9,382 bases of DNA from Winogradskyella sp. (lineage in GTDB: Bacteria; Bacteroidota; Bacteroidia; Flavobacteriales; Flavobacteriaceae): positions 1 to 9,382 of the forward strand of contig JASBSE010000309.1 of NCBI GenBank assembly GCA_030149115.1, read 5' to 3'. The translations under genes were made by a program, and so were the position numbers. Below the pieces are notes generated by a model. That model saw only the letters and a list, made by a program, of their open reading frames with translations. It was not told where the DNA came from and searched no databases. Positions within the stretch are counted from its first letter, which is position 1. Each line of letters starts with the position of its first letter. Below, piece by piece: positions 5,207 to 9,382 of this stretch.

Positions 5207-5240
5207 AAAAAAGACTTCAGAAAAATTTGAAGTCTTTTTT
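5207..5240 (+). terminator. Strong intrinsic terminator downstream of the tRNA fragment
   Basis: AAAAAAGACTTCA (5207-5219) pairs perfectly with TGAAGTCTTTTTT (5228-5240) around an 8-base loop: 13 pairs ending in a T-run. It is symmetric enough to work in both directions. It is probably the native terminator of the tRNA-fMet gene and separates the island from the stress gene at 5301. Confidence 0.85.
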
Positions 5241-5267
5241 ATTTCTAATAATCTGACTAAAATCATA

Positions 5268-5298
5268 CTAAATTTAGATAATGATTGCTAAATTTAGA
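5268..5298. promoter_or_regulatory. Twin palindromes upstream of the universal stress gene
   Basis: The perfect 10-bp palindrome CTAAATTTAG occurs at 5268-5277 and again at 5288-5297, exactly 20 bp (about two helical turns) apart; the second ends 3 bp before the ATG. The repeated block is 11 bp (CTAAATTTAGA). Such spacing suits an operator pair. The inner TAAATTTA of the first copy also differs by one base from the Bacteroidota -7 box TAnnTTTG, so it may be part of the promoter. Confidence 0.4.
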
Positions 5299-5300
5299 AT

Positions 5301-6134
5301 ATGAAAAACATACTGTTACTTACCGACTTTTCAGATAACTCTATAAACGCTTTGCATTATGCCTTAAAGCTGTTTAGCGGTGCTAACATCAACTTTTTTG
5401 TATTGTATGTAGAAGCTGCTAATACGTTTTTAACCGATGATTTAATGGTGGCTGGAAATAAAAGTATCTATGATTCATTAGTGAAAAAACCAAAAAACAG
5501 ATTAAAAAGCATCGTCACAGAATTAGAAGAAGCATCTAAGTACGAAAATTTCAACTTTGAAATGCTTATAGATCATGATGTGTTTGCCGATTCTGTAAAT
5601 CAAGTTGTAGGATCAAAGGAGATTGACTTAATCGTTATGGGAACCAACGGAGTTACAGGTGCAAAAGAAGTGCTATTTGGAAGTAATACAATCAACGTCA
5701 TACGAAAAGTAACTTGCTCAACTTTGGTAATTCCTGAAGACTATACATACACACCACCAAAGGATATACTATTACCACTAGATCTTAATGATTCAATTGG
5801 TGGAGAGGCTTTTTCAAATTTGTTGACATTTGCGAATACATATTCTGAAAAATTACACCTTCTGAGAGTGAAGCCTAATAACGAAGTTTCACCAGAGGAG
5901 CATAGCGATACTGAGCATATTGAAAAACATCTAAAAGGTATCAACTATGAATATCATGTTGTAAGTGATACACCAATGGATCATGTGGTGAATGCTTATA
6001 CACAAACGCATAGTATAGATGCAATTGCCTTATTGGTGCAGAAGGAAAGTCTTTTTGAGAGATTTTTTACAGGCTCTTCAACAACAGAGATTAGCAAGAA
6101 ACTTAAAGTGCCGTTACTTGTATTTCACGTTTAA
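5301..6134 (+). CDS. Tandem universal stress protein (UspA family, 277 aa)
   Basis: Two Usp folds are joined. Domain 1 (residues 1-147) begins with the usual beta strand and Asp, ILLLTDFSD (D9), and carries the full ATP-binding motif G-x2-G-x9-G-S: G114, G117, G127, S128, ending in STLVIPE. Domain 2 (about 154-277) starts ILLPLDLND and ends PLLVFHV, but its phosphate-binding motif is degenerate: only GSSTTEI remains near 258-264. So one half probably binds nucleotide and the other is structural, a common arrangement in cytoplasmic tandem Usps of Bacteroidota. It lies just beyond the tRNA terminator and is convergent with the lipoprotein gene. Association with Hsp20 and the beta-CASP protein suggests a shared stress response. 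Confidence 0.93.
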   Translation: MKNILLLTDFSDNSINALHYALKLFSGANINFFVLYVEAANTFLTDDLMVAGNKSIYDSLVKKPKNRLKSIVTELEEASKYENFNFEMLIDHDVFADSVNQVVGSKEIDLIVMGTNGVTGAKEVLFGSNTINVIRKVTCSTLVIPEDYTYTPPKDILLPLDLNDSIGGEAFSNLLTFANTYSEKLHLLRVKPNNEVSPEEHSDTEHIEKHLKGINYEYHVVSDTPMDHVVNAYTQTHSIDAIALLVQKESLFERFFTGSSTTEISKKLKVPLLVFHV

Positions 6135-6140
6135 ATCACT

Positions 6141-6158
6141 ACCCTTTAATAAAAGGGT
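6141..6158. terminator. Short hairpin between convergent genes
   Basis: ACCCTTT (6141-6147) and AAAGGGT (6152-6158) form a 7-bp stem with a 4-base loop, 7 nt after the stress gene stop and touching the stop of the convergent lipoprotein gene. A T-rich tract follows on the plus strand. It is a plausible terminator for the plus-strand gene and perhaps both. Confidence 0.5.
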
Positions 6159-6817
6159 TAGTTTGTTTCCTTTTCAGTGCTTAGTGCAATTGGGTTTATT
6201 AATTGCTCCAATTCTAAAGTTTCAATGATTAAATTAATGTAATCATTTACAATTTTGTCTATAGATTGAGGGTCTACAATGTTTATTGAGCCTTTCCAGA
6301 GTAGTCCACTGTCTTTTGTTGGGCAAATACAAAATACTGAGGTTTCAGCATGATAAACGGTGTATTCTTCATAATATTCGGGATTGTAGAAGCTGTCTTG
6401 ATATCTTAAATAATCTTCTTTAAATTTTATAAACGTTTCATCGTATACATCAAAGTTTTTGGTATATGCTATTTTATCTTCAGAGCCTACTACTTTTGAG
6501 AAGATGATGGTGTCAAAACCATCTTGTGAGAGCTGTTGTTCTAGAGAATCTAATTCATGTTCAGTAAGCTTTTCGGTTTTAAAGGATTTAGGAAAAACTT
6601 CAAAACTAGTGTAAGCATCTGTACCTCGCATAAGAAACTCGTCCTTAAGCTTAGTCTCAAATTTTTGTTTGGCTTCTATATTAGAAGTAAGTCCAACAAC
6701 CAAAACTTTAGAAGGAGCATAGGTTTCTATATCCGGATTTTTCCAACTATCCGTTAACTGTGTTGAGGTACAGCTGCTTACAAGAGCAATTAAAATTAGA
6801 ATTATCAGCTTTTTCAT
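6158..6817 (-). CDS. Predicted lipoprotein of unknown function (219 aa)
   Basis: A lipoprotein signal peptide is clear: MKK, hydrophobic residues 4-13 and lipobox VSSC with C16 as the modified cysteine. The mature part starts with a block seen in uncharacterised envelope lipoproteins: DSWKNPD (23-29) and KVLVVGLTSNIEAKQKFETKL (from 37), alternating strands and a helix, reminiscent of the DUF4136/GNA1162-like fold, though I cannot assign a family firmly. A Tyr-rich stretch (136-154) and a CICP motif (168-171) are unusual. The product should be anchored in the periplasm or outer membrane. Its ATG lies 7 nt after the stop of the coiled-coil gene, so the two are cotranscribed. Confidence 0.88.
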   Translation of the reverse strand: MKKLIILILIALVSSCTSTQLTDSWKNPDIETYAPSKVLVVGLTSNIEAKQKFETKLKDEFLMRGTDAYTSFEVFPKSFKTEKLTEHELDSLEQQLSQDGFDTIIFSKVVGSEDKIAYTKNFDVYDETFIKFKEDYLRYQDSFYNPEYYEEYTVYHAETSVFCICPTKDSGLLWKGSINIVDPQSIDKIVNDYINLIIETLELEQLINPIALSTEKETN

Positions 6818-6824
6818 AATAAGG

Positions 6825-7274
6825 TTATTCCTTTTCTAATAAGTAATTTTGTTTACTTTCTTTCATTACTGCTTTTATAAACTTAAAGAACTTAGCCTTA
6901 AGAACTCTGTATCGTTTTCTAAATTCATCAACAAGTTCTGTAAGATTACGGTGTTCATTTTTATATGCTGTTTCTTCCTCTATCTGGTCTATACCGTCTA
7001 CCATTATAGATAATTTTTTTTCGTGTTTTTTAACAGCATTAAGTAATGTTTTTGTTTCATCTATAACTTTTGATAGCTTGTCAATGAGTCTTTTACTTTC
7101 ATCAAAGTGATTGTTGTCTATAATCTGAAGTGTATAAGAACGAATTAAGTCTTCAAAAAACCATTGTTCTTCTTTACAAAACTCTAATTCTGAAAGCCAT
7201 TTTTTGGATTCAAAGTGCATTTCGTCTGCACTCAGCCATTCGGTATGTTTGGCATTTGTATGTATTGTTTTCAT
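6825..7274 (-). CDS. Helical coiled-coil protein of unknown function (149 aa)
   Basis: There is no signal peptide or membrane segment. From residue about 17 on the sequence is almost wholly amphipathic helix rich in Lys, Glu and Leu, in three or four likely helices (17-55, 57-95, 97-145), which suggests a cytoplasmic helical bundle or dimer. I recall similar small helical proteins next to hsp20 and usp genes in flavobacteria, but have no family name. It sits between hsp20 (68 nt upstream, with a large hairpin between them) and the lipoprotein gene (7 nt downstream). A stress-related role is by association only. Confidence 0.82.
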   Translation of the reverse strand: MKTIHTNAKHTEWLSADEMHFESKKWLSELEFCKEEQWFFEDLIRSYTLQIIDNNHFDESKRLIDKLSKVIDETKTLLNAVKKHEKKLSIMVDGIDQIEEETAYKNEHRNLTELVDEFRKRYRVLKAKFFKFIKAVMKESKQNYLLEKE

Positions 7275-7293
7275 GATTCATAAAATTTAAATC

Positions 7294-7328
7294 GGCAGAG
7301 TGTATGGTCTTAAAACGTACACTCTGCC
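7294..7328 (-). terminator. Large hairpin between hsp20 and the coiled-coil gene
   Basis: GGCAGAGTGTA (7294-7304) pairs perfectly with TACACTCTGCC (7318-7328) around a 13-base loop. It lies in the 68-nt gap between the hsp20 stop and the next start. On the minus strand it is followed by GATTTAAATTTTATG rather than a clean T-run, so it may be a partial terminator, a processing or stability element, or a stem that protects the 3' end of hsp20 mRNA. Confidence 0.5.
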
Positions 7329-7342
7329 TTAATTAAGAGATT

Positions 7343-7795
7343 TTAGATAATTTCAACCTTTTTAGGTTGTTTTGCTTTAGCCTCTTCTTTTTTTAGAAGA
7401 TTTAATTTAAGGATGCCATTTTTATAGGTAGCCTTAACTTCTTGATCTGTATTAACAGATTTAGGTAGGGTCATAGATCTTTTAAATGAGTTGTAGCTAA
7501 ACTCTTTGCGAGTAAAGTCTTCTTCTTTTTCTTCTGCTTCATGTTTTTTCTCACCACATACGTTAAGAATATTATCGTCTATAGTTACCTCAAAATCTTT
7601 TTTGCTGAAACCAGGAGCTGCAAACTCTATTTCAAAATCATCATCATGTTCTTTAACATTCATAGCTGGCATTAAGCTATCTTCTTCAAAAAAGTCATTG
7701 TTAAAGAAATCGTCGCTGCTTAAAAAATTTTTTAAGCCTTCATTTGTCCAACTTGGGAACAAGCGTTGTCTGTTGTTAAATTTAATTAGTGACAT
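7343..7795 (-). CDS. Small heat shock protein, Hsp20 / alpha-crystallin family (150 aa)
   Basis: This is an ATP-independent holdase that binds unfolding proteins. The alpha-crystallin domain spans about 42-137: it starts MPAMNVKE with an acidic loop, contains FEIEFAAPGFSKKDFEV (54-70), and ends with the family signature AxxxNGIL (A122 to L129) in ATYKNGILKLNL. The short C-terminal tail ends KKVEII, whose V-x-I is a version of the I-x-I oligomerisation motif. The N-terminal arm is rich in Phe, Asn and Asp. Length is typical of bacterial class A sHsps. It has 104 nt of its own upstream space after the beta-CASP gene, so it may have its own promoter. CTAAATTTTTAG (7800-7811), a spaced version of the palindrome before the usp gene, lies just upstream of its ATG. 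Confidence 0.96.
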   Translation of the reverse strand: MSLIKFNNRQRLFPSWTNEGLKNFLSSDDFFNNDFFEEDSLMPAMNVKEHDDDFEIEFAAPGFSKKDFEVTIDDNILNVCGEKKHEAEEKEEDFTRKEFSYNSFKRSMTLPKSVNTDQEVKATYKNGILKLNLLKKEEAKAKQPKKVEII

Positions 7796-7899
7796 AGCTC
7801 TAAATTTTTAGTGTTAAACTTCGATTTACTGTCTCTAATTTACTGAGCTAATGGTGATTCTGAAATGATTTTAATCAGTTTGAAGCAAGTTGTTCAAAA

Positions 7900-9273
7900 T
7901 TAAATAATGAGTTTTTCTACATCAGTTAATTGAGGGATTTTTACATGCCAACCATAAGTGTTTTCTATTTTAGACCTAAAGGCATCTAAGGCTGTTGGTT
8001 CACCATGAATGAGATAAACCATTTCGGGAATATTCTTAATGGTTTTCATCCAATTGAGTAAATCCTCTTGATCTGCATGTGCAGAAAGACTTTCTATACT
8101 TTTTATTGCAGCTTTTATAGGATAATATTTTCCAAAAAAACGAATTTCGTGCACCCCTTCTTTTAGTTGTCGTCCTCGTGTACCTTCGGCTTGGTAACCA
8201 ACCAAAAGCACAGTAGTTGACGGTTCATCTATAAGTTGTTGTAAGTAAGTGAGAACACGTCCTCCTGTAACCATACCACTTCCTGCAATAATAATTTTTG
8301 GACGCTTGTCATCAATAGTTTCCCAGGTTTCTCTGTAAGATTGTACAATGTTTACATGATTGCACATGGCATGATAATCTTCGGTTGAAAGTCTGTGCCA
8401 TTTAGGAAAACGTTTAAAGACCTCAAGAACGTTGTTTCCCATCGGACTGTCTATAAAAATAGGAATGTTGGGAATTCTACGTTGTTTGTACAATTGCCAT
8501 AAAATATACATCAGTGTTTGTAAACGCTCTACTGCAAAACTTGGAATGATGAGGTTGCCTTTTTTGTGAATCGTTTCTTTGATGATATCTTCTAAAATGG
8601 ATTCTACATCTTCTTCTGGATGTAGCTTATTGCCATAGGTACTTTCAATAAACAGGTAATCTGCCCATTCGGGTGTTTTAGGATTGTTGAGTAAGTAATC
8701 ATCAGTTCTTCCTATATCTCCTGAAAATACAAAACGTTTACCATCAATATCTAATTCTATGAATGTTGCACCAATAATATGGCCATTATATTGAAAGCGA
8801 TACGAGATGTTTTCGGTTAATGAAATCCATTTGTCATCTACTTCTGTATGAAATAATTTAATGGTTTCTTCTGCTTCTTCAATGGTATAAAACGGTAAAG
8901 CAGGTTTGTGTTTGGTGTACTTTTCTTTGTTGGCTTTTTCTGCTTCTTCTTCGTGAATTTTGGCGCTGTCTTTTAAGATGATTTCTGCAATAGCCAATGT
9001 TGGTGCTGTGCCTACAATTTTACCTCTAAAGCCTTGTTTTAAAAGTCTTGGTAGATAACCTACATGGTCTAGATGACCATGCGTTAAAAGTACAATATCT
9101 ATAGATTTAACATCTACAGGAAGATAAGACCAGTTAAGTTCTCTCAACGTTTTTAAACCTTGAAACATACCACAGTCTATTAAAATGTTTTGCTCAGAGG
9201 TTTCTATTAAAAACTTTGAACCAGTAACTACACCAGAGGCACCTAAAAAATTAACCTTTACAAACTTTTCCAT
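7900..9273 (-). CDS. Beta-CASP metallo-beta-lactamase fold protein, probable RNase (457 aa)
   Basis: The protein is a zinc-dependent nucleic-acid hydrolase of the CPSF73/Int11-like beta-CASP group, expected to be a cytoplasmic RNase. All metal motifs are present: HGHLDH at 65-70, H164 (NGHIIGA), D186 (SGDIG), and the beta-CASP motifs A (E210, FIESTYG), B (H399, SAHAD) and C (H423, LIHGE). The family's SGMxxGG motif is at 332-338. It has no KH or C-terminal dimerisation domain of RNase J, and its length suits the short bacterial type. Its ATG is 2 nt after the stop of the gene entering from the right, so it is an internal operon gene. Linked Hsp20 and Usp genes are a recurring association in stress clusters; the substrate is unknown. 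Confidence 0.95.
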   Translation of the reverse strand: MEKFVKVNFLGASGVVTGSKFLIETSEQNILIDCGMFQGLKTLRELNWSYLPVDVKSIDIVLLTHGHLDHVGYLPRLLKQGFRGKIVGTAPTLAIAEIILKDSAKIHEEEAEKANKEKYTKHKPALPFYTIEEAEETIKLFHTEVDDKWISLTENISYRFQYNGHIIGATFIELDIDGKRFVFSGDIGRTDDYLLNNPKTPEWADYLFIESTYGNKLHPEEDVESILEDIIKETIHKKGNLIIPSFAVERLQTLMYILWQLYKQRRIPNIPIFIDSPMGNNVLEVFKRFPKWHRLSTEDYHAMCNHVNIVQSYRETWETIDDKRPKIIIAGSGMVTGGRVLTYLQQLIDEPSTTVLLVGYQAEGTRGRQLKEGVHEIRFFGKYYPIKAAIKSIESLSAHADQEDLLNWMKTIKNIPEMVYLIHGEPTALDAFRSKIENTYGWHVKIPQLTDVEKLII

Positions 9274-9275
9274 GA

Positions 9276-9382
9276 CTATTCACTTTTAATGGTACAGAGT
9301 TCTGAGATTTCGGTTAGTATTTTTTCTTTTCTAGCATCAGAAATTCCCAAATGATCTAGATAGAATTTATCGTGTATCAGCT
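9276..9382 (-). CDS. C-terminal fragment of an unidentified gene (runs off right edge)
   Basis: An open frame enters from the right edge and ends at TAG (9278-9276), two bases before the ATG of the beta-CASP gene. The 35 visible codons end in ...EISELCTIKSE and include HLGISDARKEKIL. The fragment is too short to assign a family. It is the upstream partner of the beta-CASP gene in one transcript. Confidence 0.7.
   Translation of the reverse strand, partial: LIHDKFYLDHLGISDARKEKILTEISELCTIKSE

Overview
The window looks like a chromosomal segment from a marine-type flavobacterium (Bacteroidota, Flavobacteriaceae or close relative). The DNA is AT-rich, the initiator-tRNA 3' end carries no encoded CCA, there is a flavobacterial-type zinc-ribbon protein, and the right half has a stress-gene order familiar from that group. 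This is inference from protein and sequence style, not from a search.

Left half (1 to about 5202) reads as accessory DNA. All genes from 1 to 3327 lie on the minus strand and sit in units separated by two ~132-bp imperfect palindromes (121-253 and 1242-1373). These have the architecture of integron attC sites: outer GTTRGC / GCYAAC boxes, a shared inner stem, and short asymmetric unpaired spacers. The first bases of each complete unit are complementary to the last bases before its own palindrome (minus strand: GTTAGCTTTA at 3360-3351 against its complement at 1368-1377; GTTGGCAAC at 1250-1242 against its complement at 245-253). That is expected if each unit was inserted as a circular gene cassette opened at the GTT. 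Cassette 1 (~2.1 kb) holds a tightly coupled three-gene operon: a STAS-like/HATPase protein, a DUF4325 STAS-like protein and a two-TM protein. Cassette 2 (~1.1 kb) holds one protein of unknown function with a hydrophobic segment. A third cassette gene runs off the left edge. The array begins 42 bp past the end of a complete tyrosine recombinase (3402-4529) that lacks the extra patch of classical IntI and has an added N-terminal domain. The recombinase is co-directional with the cassettes.

Middle (4530-5300): a divergent intergenic region, a small zinc-ribbon gene (4620-5003), three direct repeats with an exact 12-bp period (5071-5100), and an isolated 3' portion of an initiator tRNA-fMet (5161-5202) followed by a strong terminator (5207-5240). 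The tRNA fragment starts at the anticodon loop and has no 5' half, so it looks like the right attachment site of an element integrated into tRNA-fMet. The element would end here.

Right half (5301-9382) looks like resident chromosome with a stress theme: a tandem universal stress protein on the plus strand, then a convergent minus-strand run of a beta-CASP metallo-beta-lactamase RNase-like protein, a small heat shock protein (Hsp20), a coiled-coil protein and a lipoprotein, with the C-terminus of another gene entering from the right edge.

The most interesting content is the integron-like cassette system with a non-classical recombinase, and the three-gene switch-like operon it carries.
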